Origin: a virus | IMG/VR virus record: IMGVR_UViG_3300046373_000069 | Coordinates: 1 to 64,000 of that record | Reading direction: 5' to 3' (one strand) | DNA: 64,000 nucleotides | Part shown: positions 8,046 to 15,618 of the stretch, piece by piece | Numbering within the stretch: the stretch's first letter is position 1 | Layout of the letters: every line of letters begins with the position of its first letter | Position numbers and translations under genes: made by a program | Notes under the pieces: generated by a model | What the model was told of the DNA's origin: nothing | Seen by the model: the letters and a program-made list of their open reading frames with translations, nothing else | Databases searched by the model: none

Positions 8046-8094
8046 CGCCGCAACAGAGCTTCCTTTACGGGGCTTTGTGCGGCGTTTCGTTTTT
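8046..8094 (+). terminator. Strong intrinsic terminator
   Basis: CGCCGCA (8046-8052) pairs with TGCGGCG (8078-8084), extended inward by ACA/TGT and GC/GC, then TTTCGTTTTT. It ends the 3911-8042 operon. Confidence 0.9.
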
Positions 8095-8779
8095 GTGAGG
8101 GATTGGAAGGGCTATGCAGGAAAGGAACTGGGGGAGAATTTCAAATTTCGCCCTGCTCCCGAAATCCAAACTTGATGGTATGCCACCGAAAAAATTGATA
8201 AGCTGTCTAGGAAGTTTTCCCAGATTTCCCCGCGTACACCCCGCAGCCCACCCCGGAGTTGACAGAAATCAACGAAAGTTGCTGGTGTGAAACTTAAATG
8301 TTACAGGCGCGTCTGGATTATCTTCGCGGACGCCCTCCCGAAGTTCACTTACAGAATACATCCTCTGTGGTGAACACGTCAAGCGTTATTTAGCAAAATC
8401 CTTAAAAATCTTTTCCGGCCTAGCTGGCGTCGGCTACCTGTGTAGCTGCTAGGCTGGATCAACTTCTAAGGGCGGGCTTTTGAGCCTGTCTAGATCGCGT
8501 CTGGTATGAATCCCTATCCGCTGTCCTGTTCGGTCCTCTCCGGCCTTCCTGGCGCGTTTGCGGGGCACCCTGCGCTGTATTCTGTGCTGTCCTCCCTGTA
8601 GCTGGCTGTTTAGGAGTTCTTTCTATGCCTTGCTAGTTTTCTGTTGCTTGCTTCAGTAGGTACAGAGTAGGGCATATCTCCAGTGCTGGATATGGCGTGC
8701 GCGGCAAGATACATAGAGAGACGATAGGAAGGTTCCTATTCACTGTTACAACTTCGTGCAAAATAATTTGAGAAAGAGC
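8095..8779 (+). other. Non-coding region with a strong hairpin
   Basis: About 680 bases without a credible gene. A nested hairpin is formed by GCCTAGC (8418-8424) with GCTAGGC (8448-8454) and inside it GCTAC (8433-8437) with GTAGC (8442-8446). The composition is richer in pyrimidine and CTGT-like motifs than neighbouring coding DNA. It may encode a structured RNA or a cis-acting site; nothing more specific can be said. Confidence 0.4.
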
Positions 8780-8807
8780 TTGCATATCCATAGGAACCCT
8801 GTAGAAT
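8780..8807 (+). promoter_or_regulatory. Early promoter
   Basis: TTGCAT at 8780-8785 and TAGAAT at 8802-8807, 16-bp spacer, upstream of the 8870 operon. Confidence 0.6.
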
Positions 8808-8869
8808 TCAATACATGGACGGAGCGCAAGCGAAGTCAAATCGAAACACAACACACAGAGGAAAACATT

Positions 8870-9061
8870 ATGCGCAAGCTCACAGCAAAGACTAAGTACA
8901 AATATCACGAAGACGGTTATGCAATCATCTACGCATGCCGGAAAGGTACTACTAAGTTTGTTCCTGCCTTCACTTGCCATGAATCGTGCATTCCGCTGAT
9001 TCTGAAGGCTCAAAGTTTTGATCTGGAGAATGTTGTTCTTAAACCATACGTGGAGGCTTAA
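8870..9061 (+). CDS. Hypothetical protein, 63 aa
   Basis: ATG 8870 preceded by GAGGAAAAC. Contains two Cys (ACRKG, TCHESC) and is basic at the N terminus. First gene of a four-gene operon (8870-9882). No family recognised. Confidence 0.65.
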   Translation: MRKLTAKTKYKYHEDGYAIIYACRKGTTKFVPAFTCHESCIPLILKAQSFDLENVVLKPYVEA

Positions 9062-9063
9062 TC

Positions 9064-9285
9064 ATGAAACTGCCAATCTATGACAATCGCACTCTTGTCG
9101 GCCATGCCTCCAGCGTGAAAATTACGCCAGCTTTCCGGGCTAAGCACTTTACGCTGTGGGTTCGCTCTCTGTCTAACGCCAGCTTTGAGCTTAAAGAAAA
9201 ATCTGCTATCACTGGAGATGCTAACGATAGCGGGTACATCCTCATCGACAAGCGCGAACAGAACATTGCTCGTGGTTTTGCTTGA
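9064..9285 (+). CDS. Hypothetical protein, 73 aa
   Basis: Starts two bases after the previous stop. Basic, beta-rich. Unknown function. Confidence 0.6.
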   Translation: MKLPIYDNRTLVGHASSVKITPAFRAKHFTLWVRSLSNASFELKEKSAITGDANDSGYILIDKREQNIARGFA

Positions 9286-9308
9286 ACCAAAATTGATTAG
9301 GGGGCATT

Positions 9309-9611
9309 ATGCAAAAGCACACTTTCGACATCGCATTAGATAGCGGCGAATTCTTCCAGCGTTGCACCGATGAAGCTGGCAAGGAATACGAGATTGCCGC
9401 ACCGTTCAAAGCTTATGATGAGCTTGCAAATGGCTTTAAGTGGTCTATGTCAGTGAAGCACAAAGGCCAGCGCAAGTATCACGCTAAGAGCGTAGTTACA
9501 GCAAGCGTATATGGTTTGCTGGATTATGTCCGCGCTGAGTTCGTCGGTGGTGCAAGCGCACAAGTGATGCTTCAGACTACAGACGTTGAGCTTAATTTCT
9601 TTCTTGCTTGA
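9309..9611 (+). CDS. Hypothetical protein, 100 aa
   Basis: ATG 9309 with a TAGGGGGC site. Mixed alpha/beta with a C-terminal beta segment (AQVMLQTTDVELNFFLA). Unknown function; same operon as the 9064 gene. Confidence 0.65.
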   Translation: MQKHTFDIALDSGEFFQRCTDEAGKEYEIAAPFKAYDELANGFKWSMSVKHKGQRKYHAKSVVTASVYGLLDYVRAEFVGGASAQVMLQTTDVELNFFLA

Positions 9612-9618
9612 GGCAATC

Positions 9619-9882
9619 ATGCTAAACCACATCGACGGATTTTCCATCACCAACACAGGCTCCAGCCCCGACCGCCAAGGGGGCCGCTATCCTGCTGCTG
9701 TGCGGGTGTATCATTGGGGCAAGCTGCTAGCCTGTGTGGAAATCAACACACATCAGCCTCTTAAGTATATCCGCGAAAGGCCGCGTTCACGCCACACACA
9801 GAGCCTTATCGGCCAGCTTAAGGGGCAAGGCGTAGCAGATGAGACTATAGCGGAGCTACTTAGTGCTGCTGTTACAAATTAA
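9619..9882 (+). CDS. Hypothetical protein, 87 aa
   Basis: ATG 9619 rather than the upstream alternative start, because it sits just after the 9309 stop and has a GAGG site. Contains GGRYPAAVRVYHWGKLLACVE, a beta-rich core, and a helical C terminus. Unknown function. Confidence 0.6.
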   Translation: MLNHIDGFSITNTGSSPDRQGGRYPAAVRVYHWGKLLACVEINTHQPLKYIRERPRSRHTQSLIGQLKGQGVADETIAELLSAAVTN

Positions 9883-9906
9883 ATCAAAAGAAAAATAAGA
9901 AAGAGC

Positions 9907-9935
9907 TTGACTCGCAATAGGAAGTAGGCGATACT
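9907..9935 (+). promoter_or_regulatory. Early promoter
   Basis: TTGACT at 9907-9912 and GATACT at 9930-9935 with a 17-bp spacer, followed by a GGAATCACT start region and A/C-rich leader. Confidence 0.65.
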
Positions 9936-9982
9936 GGAATCACTGAGACACACAAACAACCACTTACACACAGGAGCTTATC

Positions 9983-10426
9983 ATGACCACCACCTTCACT
10001 TCTTCCGACGACATCATCAACGTTTCCGACATCACCGACCGCGTAGAAGAACTGCGGGACGAATTGGAAGCGCTGGAGCAGGACGTTACCGAAGCCAACG
10101 AAAGCGGTGCAGCTACTGAGCATGCCGAAGCTATGAAGGCTCTTGCGGACTGGCGCGGCGAGAACGCCGAAGAACTGAAAAACTTGGAAGCCTTGCTCTC
10201 CTCCCTGTGCGGCTACGGTGGCGACCACAAATGGGAGGGCGACTGGTATCCTGCAACGTTGATCCATGAAGATCATTTTGAATACGCTATGAATGAAATG
10301 TTGGAAGACATCGGCGCGATTCCTAAAGACATTCCTGAGTACCTCACCATCACGGTTAATTACGATGCACTGAAGCAAGATTACTCGGAAGTGGGATTTG
10401 ACGGGAACACGTTCTACTATCGTTGA
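9983..10426 (+). CDS. Conserved hypothetical acidic phage protein, 147 aa
   Basis: Strongly acidic. Residues 20-70 form a coiled coil (RVEELRDELEALEQDV). Residues 85-147 contain WEGDWYPATLIHEDHFEYA and end in YSEVGFDGNTFYYR, a C-terminal pattern shared by a common phage early protein family of unknown function and reminiscent of ArdA-type DNA-mimic antirestriction proteins in acidity only. It is a single-gene unit with its own promoter. An antirestriction role is a guess. Confidence 0.7.
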   Translation: MTTTFTSSDDIINVSDITDRVEELRDELEALEQDVTEANESGAATEHAEAMKALADWRGENAEELKNLEALLSSLCGYGGDHKWEGDWYPATLIHEDHFEYAMNEMLEDIGAIPKDIPEYLTITVNYDALKQDYSEVGFDGNTFYYR

Positions 10427-10462
10427 AGTACCGAACACGAGCACAAATAAGAAAAATAAAGC

Positions 10463-10491
10463 TTGTGTTCTGAATTTTAATGTGCAATACT
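10463..10491 (+). promoter_or_regulatory. Early promoter
   Basis: TTGTGT at 10463-10468 and AATACT at 10486-10491 with a 17-bp spacer; followed by TAGAATCACTT, nearly identical to the start region of the 9907 promoter. Confidence 0.6.
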
Positions 10492-10531
10492 AGAATCACT
10501 TAAACGAAACAAACTTCTCAGGAGAAACATC

Positions 10532-10780
10532 ATGGCAACCAACAAAACTTTTAACGGGGCGAAAAATTGGAACCACTGGAACGTTTCCCTCTGGATTAAC
10601 AACGATGAGGGCCTGTACCGCATGGCGAAAGATTACATCCGTGAGGCTAAAGACTGTGGAGGCCGTGAAGAGGCTGCAAAGATGATGCTCGACGCGCTGC
10701 AAGAGAGTGGCATCACGCACACTCCAGACGGTGCACCATACAGCGTCACCACAATCCGTGCTGCAATGCGTGGTATGTAA
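10532..10780 (+). CDS. Conserved small phage protein, 82 aa
   Basis: The opening KTFNGAKNWNHWNVSLWINN segment is typical of a small protein family widespread in tailed phages (I believe a DUF7249-like family, from memory). Mostly helical afterwards. Own promoter and GGAG site. Function unknown. Confidence 0.75.
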   Translation: MATNKTFNGAKNWNHWNVSLWINNDEGLYRMAKDYIREAKDCGGREEAAKMMLDALQESGITHTPDGAPYSVTTIRAAMRGM

Positions 10781-10850
10781 GACTACAGCCCCGCGCAAGC
10801 CTCCGCAAAGAGGTTATGCAGGGAATGAATGGAATGCTTTGGGGAACATA

Positions 10851-11036
10851 ATGAAGAACCTAGAAGAAATGCGTAAAAATGTGGCACTCGCTCGTAGCAA
10901 TGCTTTAGAGGCCTACATCCAATATAAGCGAGGCTTCGCGACTATGGGGGACTACGGCAAAGCTTGGGAGAATTATAAAGAGCTTGACTCAGAATTATTC
11001 ATTGTTGAAGGGCAGGCGGTTTTGAGCCTTCTGTAG
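10851..11036 (+). CDS. Hypothetical protein, 61 aa
   Basis: ATG 10851 with a TGGGGAA site. Helical (NLEEMRKNVALARSNALEAY). The motif ATGCAGGGAAT, also found twice at 16.6-16.9 kb, lies just upstream at 10815. Function unknown. Confidence 0.55.
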   Translation: MKNLEEMRKNVALARSNALEAYIQYKRGFATMGDYGKAWENYKELDSELFIVEGQAVLSLL

Positions 11037-11062
11037 CAAACACAAAAATAATAAGAAAGGGC

Positions 11063-11091
11063 TTGCGGGAAGTGAGGTAGTGTGAGATAGT
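11063..11091 (+). promoter_or_regulatory. Early promoter
   Basis: TTGCGG at 11063-11068 and GATAGT at 11086-11091 with a 17-bp spacer. Confidence 0.6.
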
Positions 11092-11140
11092 ATGTGTATT
11101 GACGAAGCAAACACAACCCTAACACACGAGGAGACACAAA

Positions 11141-11329
11141 ATGCCCAGCTACTCAGTTTTGAATCTCGACGCACGATTTTCCGTTTCCCAAGAACTTACC
11201 CTCGTGTTCCTTGAGGTTTGGACAGCGCGCTGCGAGGAGACGGTGTTAGGCATGTTTGGTAGTCGCCTTGCTGCTGAGCATGCGTGCTACTGGTCAGCCT
11301 CGCAAGAGTGCTGTCTTGAAGAAGCTTGA
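11141..11329 (+). CDS. Hypothetical protein, 62 aa
   Basis: Preceded by GGAGACAC. Contains four Cys and a central hydrophobic beta segment (ELTLVFLEVWTARCEE). Own promoter. Unknown. Confidence 0.6.
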   Translation: MPSYSVLNLDARFSVSQELTLVFLEVWTARCEETVLGMFGSRLAAEHACYWSASQECCLEEA

Positions 11330-11363
11330 TTAATCCGTAAACGTATTTATTTTGGAGAATGCT

Positions 11364-11684
11364 ATGAAAGAAAGTGAACGCTTGAGGGCTGCAAGGAAGC
11401 TGATTGAGAAGCCTGAGAATTGGATGCAGGGTGGATACGCTGATAACCCCCATAACGGCCTTGCAAATGCTTGTAGGTTCTGCTCAATTGGTGCTGTGCT
11501 CAGGGTCCGTGGAGAAGAGGTCACTGCCCTAGACTTTAACAGCACTTCTCGTTATCTGCAAAGGGTGCTGGACAACATGAATGAGGGGAGTTGTGTGGCC
11601 GACTTTAACGACAACCACTCGCACTCCCATGTCATGGAGTTATTTGACGCTGCGATTACCATTGCTGAGAGTGAAGAAAGCTAA
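11364..11684 (+). CDS. Conserved phage protein with FCSIGA motif (DUF6197-like), 106 aa
   Basis: Residues 5-20 form a helix ending in PENWMQGGYAD, followed by ACRFCSIGAVLRV, then a helical half ending HVMELFDAAI. This order (helix, W..G, CxxGA, late helix) is typical of a small actinophage and proteobacteriophage family often called DUF6197; the family name is from memory. TTTGGAG site precedes ATG 11364. Unknown function. Confidence 0.65.
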   Translation: MKESERLRAARKLIEKPENWMQGGYADNPHNGLANACRFCSIGAVLRVRGEEVTALDFNSTSRYLQRVLDNMNEGSCVADFNDNHSHSHVMELFDAAITIAESEES

Positions 11685-11685
11685 A

Positions 11686-11826
11686 ATGTCAAAAGAATAC
11701 ATTCACAGGACGACCCTTGCAGCAATCCACGCATGGGCCAACAGCGACACTTACGACAGATATGCTTGCTGGATTTCCACCCAGAAAAAAGGTGGGAAGT
11801 GGTGGGCAGCACAAGACACCATCTAG
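11686..11826 (+). CDS. Hypothetical protein, 46 aa
   Basis: ATG 11686 lies one base past the previous stop. Short basic, Trp-rich protein (KKGGKWWAAQDTI). Unknown. Confidence 0.5.
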   Translation: MSKEYIHRTTLAAIHAWANSDTYDRYACWISTQKKGGKWWAAQDTI

Positions 11827-11880
11827 CAAGCCTACTACAAATAAACAACACAAGAATTCCGTTAAGCGCTAAGAAAAGGC

Positions 11881-11910
11881 TTGACGGTATTCGCACGCCT
11901 GTTGTATAGT
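11881..11910 (+). promoter_or_regulatory. Early promoter
   Basis: TTGACG at 11881-11886 and TATAGT at 11905-11910 with an 18-bp spacer; strong match. Confidence 0.7.
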
Positions 11911-11960
11911 TAGTTCATCCGAGCAAATCTGCTCAAAACACTAACGTACAGGAGCACCCT

Positions 11961-12143
11961 ATGCAAGACGCCCTTTCCACTTTCCTCGAAGTTTCCCTTT
12001 ACGTCATCTCCGGTGCCTTCTGCATCTTCGCAGCTACCCACACGCTACCAATGGGCCTCACGGCTTTCTCTGCTGGCTCCCTCCTCACTTGCTTCTCTTG
12101 TGCGGCATGGAGCATTTACAAGCTCCTCGTGCGGGGCGTCTGA
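11961..12143 (+). CDS. Small membrane protein with two helices, 60 aa
   Basis: Two hydrophobic segments, residues 11-26 and 30-55, separated by a short turn (HTLPMG). CAGGAGC ribosome site. It starts a run of small membrane proteins (11961-12470) that share a transcript. Function unknown. Confidence 0.65.
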   Translation: MQDALSTFLEVSLYVISGAFCIFAATHTLPMGLTAFSAGSLLTCFSCAAWSIYKLLVRGV

Positions 12144-12253
12144 TGTCATTCTCTCTAGTCAACGAACTCTTCCTATACCTGACATGGGTTTGTGTAGGAT
12201 TTCTTCTGTGCTTACTACTTCAGCGCAACAAAGATAATGACGACGATAGCTAA
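12143..12253 (+). CDS. Tiny membrane protein, 36 aa
   Basis: Starts in a TGATG overlap with the previous gene. Residues 7-27 form one transmembrane helix; the C terminus is acidic (KDNDDDS). Coupled translation supports it as real despite its length. Confidence 0.5.
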   Translation: MSFSLVNELFLYLTWVCVGFLLCLLLQRNKDNDDDS

Positions 12254-12260
12254 AATAAGC

Positions 12261-12288
12261 TTGCACTAGATAGCGAGTGTGCTAAGAT
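12261..12288 (+). promoter_or_regulatory. Early promoter
   Basis: TTGCAC at 12261-12266 and TAAGAT at 12283-12288, 16-bp spacer. Confidence 0.6.
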
Positions 12289-12317
12289 GTACTCACTAAC
12301 ACAGCACAAGGAACACC

Positions 12318-12470
12318 ATGCCAGACAGCAAAGACAAGCTCCCGCTCATAGACGATATTGAAAGCGTCCAAAGGGACACAGAGGAAGCGCTGAAGGGGCT
12401 GCGGGTTGTGCTGGCAATCATTGTTGTTTGCTTCATCGGGGCAGTGTGCGGACTTATTTATTTTACTTAG
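12318..12470 (+). CDS. Tail-anchored small membrane protein, 50 aa
   Basis: An acidic N-terminal helix (residues 1-27) is followed by one C-terminal transmembrane helix (residues 29-49, VVLAIIVVCFIGAVCGLIYF). CAAGGAACACC site before ATG 12318. Function unknown. Confidence 0.6.
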   Translation: MPDSKDKLPLIDDIESVQRDTEEALKGLRVVLAIIVVCFIGAVCGLIYFT

Positions 12471-12479
12471 GAGCTTGAC

Positions 12480-12698
12480 ATGACATCGTTTGAATTCGGC
12501 GTAGGGACGTATCCAACGTTGGCAATGCGGAGTAGAGCGCACAGGGAGGGCGTCTACGCGGGTAAGCATAGCGGGAAGTATGATAGGGTCCACGAACCAA
12601 GGGCAATTGCTTTCGAATACCCTTTCGGTATGCAAGTGAAGGCCCTCAACAGGAAGCAGCGCAAACAGCTTAAACTGAGCGAAGGAGAAATGTGGTGA
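12480..12698 (+). CDS. Hypothetical protein, 72 aa
   Basis: ATG 12480 after an AGGAGC site. Basic protein ending MQVKALNRKQRKQLKLSEGE, suggesting nucleic-acid contact, which is only a composition argument. Overlaps the next gene. Confidence 0.55.
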   Translation: MTSFEFGVGTYPTLAMRSRAHREGVYAGKHSGKYDRVHEPRAIAFEYPFGMQVKALNRKQRKQLKLSEGEMW

Positions 12699-12883
12699 AA
12701 TACAATTTCAAGTTTAAGATTGGCGACGTTGTGAAGCACAAGGTGGGAGACGAGTGCATATACATTCAGCAAACCGCATTCAACTCCCACACAGAGCAAG
12801 CACTGTATATAGTGTACACAAACACTGGCTGTGACTACTTCATGGCAGAGTCTTTTGAGAAGTTTTATGAGGTGAAGAAATGA
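12695..12883 (+). CDS. Hypothetical protein, 62 aa
   Basis: GTG 12695 in a GTGA overlap (GTG 12692 also possible) with GGAG upstream. Sequence FKFKIGDVVKHKVGDECIYIQQ looks like a small SH3/KOW-like beta barrel found in many small phage proteins. Function unknown. Confidence 0.6.
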   Translation: MKYNFKFKIGDVVKHKVGDECIYIQQTAFNSHTEQALYIVYTNTGCDYFMAESFEKFYEVKK

Positions 12884-13059
12884 ACTACATCCTAATTTTT
12901 GTATTCCTCTGGAGCAGCGGACATCCGGAGTCTACGTCTCAAAGCGTAAAGTTTCACTCTTTGAAGGCGTGCCAAGCGGCTGCTCTGGAAATTCGGAAGC
13001 AGGCTGCAAAAGAAGCCCACAAACTACCAATTCTAGTTTGTGCAGCGGAGCATCTATGA
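12880..13059 (+). CDS. Small exported protein, 59 aa
   Basis: ATG 12880 overlaps the previous stop. Residues 1-14 are a hydrophobic signal-like segment (MNYILIFVFLWSSG); two Cys at about residues 31 and 53 could form a periplasmic disulfide. ATGA overlap with the next gene. Function unknown. Confidence 0.55.
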   Translation: MNYILIFVFLWSSGHPESTSQSVKFHSLKACQAAALEIRKQAAKEAHKLPILVCAAEHL

Positions 13060-13220
13060 CCCTCACCCCAGAGCAAGCTAGTAACCTCCTCAGCGCCCTG
13101 CAAAACCTCTGCATCGCATTTGCAGACATGTGTGATCGCACGGGGTATAATGCTGGGGCGTATTATACGTACAGAGCAGCGCAAAAAGTGATTGAAGAGA
13201 CTTTAGGAGAAACACAATGA
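13056..13220 (+). CDS. Hypothetical protein, 54 aa
   Basis: ATG 13056 overlaps the previous stop. All-helical with a Tyr-rich centre. Unknown; coupled to the 13217 gene by overlap. Confidence 0.55.
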   Translation: MTLTPEQASNLLSALQNLCIAFADMCDRTGYNAGAYYTYRAAQKVIEETLGETQ

Positions 13221-13393
13221 ATAACTCTAAAATTTCCGCACTGGAAGCTTCCCAGATTATGATTCTTGCCGAAGATTGGGCGAATGCCAAAGCTAAACAC
13301 GCACAAAACCCTAAATCGTATTACTACGAGATAGCGCTACTGGCAGAGCAAGCCCTGCGAGACTTCGTGAACGAGCTTGCTGACGCTAAATAA
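13217..13393 (+). CDS. Hypothetical protein, 58 aa
   Basis: ATG 13217 overlaps the previous stop and an AGGAG site lies upstream. Helical, TPR-like spacing of small residues. Unknown. Confidence 0.55.
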   Translation: MNNSKISALEASQIMILAEDWANAKAKHAQNPKSYYYEIALLAEQALRDFVNELADAK

Positions 13394-13396
13394 CCC

Positions 13397-13425
13397 TTGT
13401 AAACCCTCCTCCACAATGTTATTCT
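13397..13425 (+). promoter_or_regulatory. Early promoter
   Basis: TTGTAA at 13397-13402 and TATTCT at 13420-13425, 17-bp spacer, followed by the GGAGAAC site of the 13449 gene. Confidence 0.6.
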
Positions 13426-13448
13426 GAACACATCAACAGGAGAACAAA

Positions 13449-13592
13449 ATGCTGCCTATATTTATCTGGTTAGTTTGCTTCACCATCGTCTTCTCAATCC
13501 TGCTCGTCTACGTCTGCATGGCTGAAGTGAAGCCTCCGAAGATGCCCGAAGAGATGCGTATGCGTCTACGTGAATGGGGAGAGGCAGAATGA
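13449..13592 (+). CDS. Small single-pass membrane protein, 47 aa
   Basis: Residues 2-24 form a transmembrane helix (LPIFIWLVCFTIVFSILLVY); a short charged cytoplasmic tail follows. GGAG site. ATGA overlap with the next membrane-protein gene, which suggests the two act together. Confidence 0.6.
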   Translation: MLPIFIWLVCFTIVFSILLVYVCMAEVKPPKMPEEMRMRLREWGEAE

Positions 13593-13795
13593 GCGCCAAC
13601 ACTATTGCATACCTTTCCATCTTGGCCCTAGTATTGTTCGTATTTGCGGTGGGGGTAATAGCAAGACGGAATGACAGAATTGCAGAACTAACTGACGAGG
13701 ATCTAGAGCAAGCTATTTTTCGGGAAAGCTTGCAAGGGAACTTGGACAGTGTGTATAGTAGGGAGCGGCAGATGCGGCAGGGGAAGGGTTGTTAA
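13589..13795 (+). CDS. Small single-pass membrane protein, 68 aa
   Basis: ATG 13589 overlaps the previous stop. Residues 6-25 (IAYLSILALVLFVFAVGVIA) span the membrane; residues 30-68 are charged helix. Function unknown. Confidence 0.6.
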   Translation: MSANTIAYLSILALVLFVFAVGVIARRNDRIAELTDEDLEQAIFRESLQGNLDSVYSRERQMRQGKGC

Positions 13796-13807
13796 CCAAA
13801 ATAGAGC

Positions 13808-13836
13808 TTGCATTATCTTTGTTATTGTGGCACACT
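13808..13836 (+). promoter_or_regulatory. Putative early promoter
   Basis: TTGCAT at 13808-13813 and CACACT at 13831-13836, 17-bp spacer. The -10 is weak, but spacing and the AATTCGTTGAA downstream match the 17682 promoter. Confidence 0.45.
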
Positions 13837-13887
13837 GAATTCGTTGAAACAAAACACAGCCCGATAGGGCAAACACAGGAGAATATC

Positions 13888-14244
13888 ATGTACGACGAAA
13901 TGACAAGCAAAGAACTCTACACCCAGCTGGAAGCCGCTGGCTGGAGCTTTGGCAGCGAGATAGACGAGACAACAGGCATCTCATGGAATGCTTACAGGCG
14001 CTTGATTGGCGGGATTGTGAGTAAAGCCACTGGAGATTCTCCAATACTGGTTATCAAGCCTTATTCCCTAGCATTCCCCGGCAGTGTGCTACGCTCTGTC
14101 AACTTTGAAGTGAGGGGGCAAATTGCTAGCGGGCAATGGGTGGAGTTTAAAGTTTACGGGGTGAGGTTTGAGGAGACGCTCACTAGCGTTGAGCGCTGCA
14201 CGGAAGTGCTGTTGACGGCTTGGAATGCTGTTGCGGGGCTGTGA
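13888..14244 (+). CDS. Hypothetical protein, 118 aa
   Basis: ATG 13888 with AGGAGAAT. Alpha/beta protein; the N-terminal helix MTSKELYTQLEAAGW is followed by four beta segments. Unknown. Operon 13888-14742 with overlapping stops and starts. Confidence 0.65.
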   Translation: MYDEMTSKELYTQLEAAGWSFGSEIDETTGISWNAYRRLIGGIVSKATGDSPILVIKPYSLAFPGSVLRSVNFEVRGQIASGQWVEFKVYGVRFEETLTSVERCTEVLLTAWNAVAGL

Positions 14245-14465
14245 TGAACAAACGCCAAGCAATGCGCCTAGCCCTAGCTCTTGAGGGAACCTACATCATT
14301 CAATCTGATACAGGTGATGCTGTAACAAACTATCTCTCAGAGAAAGACATAGTACGCTTTCAAGAAGCACAGCGGGAGATAGGGCGGCAATTGCTGCGCA
14401 GGGCTGGCTTTGATAGGCCGCTGTCTGTTGGGGAGTTTATCAAGATTATTAGCGAGGGGCTGTGA
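14244..14465 (+). CDS. Hypothetical protein, 73 aa
   Basis: ATG 14244 overlaps the previous stop (TGATG). Helical and basic. Unknown. Confidence 0.6.
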   Translation: MNKRQAMRLALALEGTYIIQSDTGDAVTNYLSEKDIVRFQEAQREIGRQLLRRAGFDRPLSVGEFIKIISEGL

Positions 14466-14686
14466 TGAAGCGTGTAGAATTCTTAGGGCAGTGGTGGGAG
14501 GCTCCAGATTGGGCTAAGTTCATTACACACGATTTAGATTATAGTGGGGCTGTAATTGTGTGGGAGAAACTGCCAGTGTTCGCCAATGCGCATTGGGCAC
14601 ACGATACTAAAGATTGGCTAGACCCCGGCGAGAAAGCTTGCTTAGGGCATGTGATGCCAGAGGCCGAGATTCGGAGGATTGACTGA
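14465..14686 (+). CDS. Hypothetical protein, 73 aa
   Basis: ATG 14465 in a TGATG overlap. Trp-rich (QWWEAPDWAKF) with a late ANAHWAHDTKDWL segment; this pattern recurs in small phage proteins of unknown function. Confidence 0.6.
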   Translation: MKRVEFLGQWWEAPDWAKFITHDLDYSGAVIVWEKLPVFANAHWAHDTKDWLDPGEKACLGHVMPEAEIRRID

Positions 14687-14742
14687 TGAGCAGAAACAAA
14701 CGGGAAGGGCGCTATGCGGGGAAGTGGGAGGGCGTATTGTGA
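14686..14742 (+). CDS. Very small ORF, 18 aa
   Basis: ATG 14686 overlaps the previous stop and reads 18 codons (MSRNKREGRYAGKWEGVL). It could be a micro-protein or just read-through from the operon; only position supports it. Confidence 0.25.
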   Translation: MSRNKREGRYAGKWEGVL

Positions 14743-14792
14743 GAGGTTGTGTGATATAATACCGACTAGTGTACAATTAGTGAGAGAGAGTA

Positions 14793-15323
14793 ATGGACGA
14801 CTACATAGAAGAGCAATTAGCCAAGTGTAGAGCAAAGGAGCAATACGCCTCCGAGCTTGACGCAAGAACATTTGGTAGAGAGCATTCCAGCAAGCGCAAT
14901 GTAGAACTCTATGTCTACAAATGCCCCTACTGCACAACATGGCATCTCACAAGTAAGGCCCGAGCAGAATATTGGAATGTCAATGCAGAGTTTGTGGAGC
15001 TTGACGACTACGAAGACATCCTAGGCGACAAACTGTTTTGGCACAGGTTGCAGGACATGCCGTTGGTAGAGGCGCTGGACATTGTTAAAAAGACGCTCCG
15101 AAAGGTGAAACAAACTCTTAGTGCTGTTGGCCCCAAACTACAAAACGATCCAGATGTCAGGAGGTGGATACAGCTAAAGAATCGGCTTGAAGAGGAGCAG
15201 GTTTTTATGCGGTTCTTGTGCGACAACAATGTTTGGCGTAGAGCTGTAAAGATGCTGTACGGTGAAGAGGGGTATGAGAAAGTGAAGCAGATTGTGATAG
15301 CTGAGAGGGAGGGGAGAGGATAG
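14793..15323 (+). CDS. Hypothetical protein with a zinc-ribbon knuckle, 176 aa
   Basis: Residues 40-52 (YVYKCPYCTTWHLT) form a CxxC...H knuckle like that in small phage zinc-binding proteins. Residues 90-176 are long charged helices. A TATAAT at 14756 precedes it but with no clear -35 element. It is the last gene before the repeat array at 15.4-15.7 kb. A nucleic-acid role is possible but unproven. Confidence 0.65.
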   Translation: MDDYIEEQLAKCRAKEQYASELDARTFGREHSSKRNVELYVYKCPYCTTWHLTSKARAEYWNVNAEFVELDDYEDILGDKLFWHRLQDMPLVEALDIVKKTLRKVKQTLSAVGPKLQNDPDVRRWIQLKNRLEEEQVFMRFLCDNNVWRRAVKMLYGEEGYEKVKQIVIAEREGRG

Positions 15324-15367
15324 GAGGAGAGGCCCGCGCAAGGGGCTTATATAGGGCACTGGTGTAT

Positions 15368-15384
15368 TGCCTCACAGTGAGGCA
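15368..15384. repeat. Perfect palindrome of the TGAGGC family
   Basis: TGCCTCACAGTGAGGCA: two 8-bp arms around one central base. It is an outlying copy of the repeats at 15619-15728. Confidence 0.8.
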
Positions 15385-15618
15385 TTTACCTGTATCTTGA
15401 TGTCGTTGCACTGTACCCACAAAATAGTCTTACATGCTTACGCATGCGCTAACAACCTTACACACATACACAAGAATGCCTTTATCTATTCGTTCCACTG
15501 CGCAGGCGAAGCCGTAGCAGAGGGACAGAAGGAGATGGCTGTTCTTAGACTTAGAGGAAGCTTTCTCTTCTTTATCTCTTTTCTTATCTATTACATCTAT
15601 CTCTTAGTACGGTAGCTC

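Noticed and set aside
8633-9013. 126-aa minus-strand ORF
   Set aside because: Antisense to the 8780 promoter and the 8870 gene, no ribosome site.
9983-10426. ArdA antirestriction protein
   Set aside because: Acidity and size are suggestive, but the ArdA-specific motifs were not recognised, so it is listed as hypothetical.
9884-10444. 186-aa minus-strand ORF
   Set aside because: Antisense shadow of the acidic 9983 gene; the forward frame has a promoter and ribosome site.
15367-15615. 82-aa ORF across the repeat region
   Set aside because: Runs through the palindrome and the pyrimidine tract; no ribosome site; sequence is low complexity.
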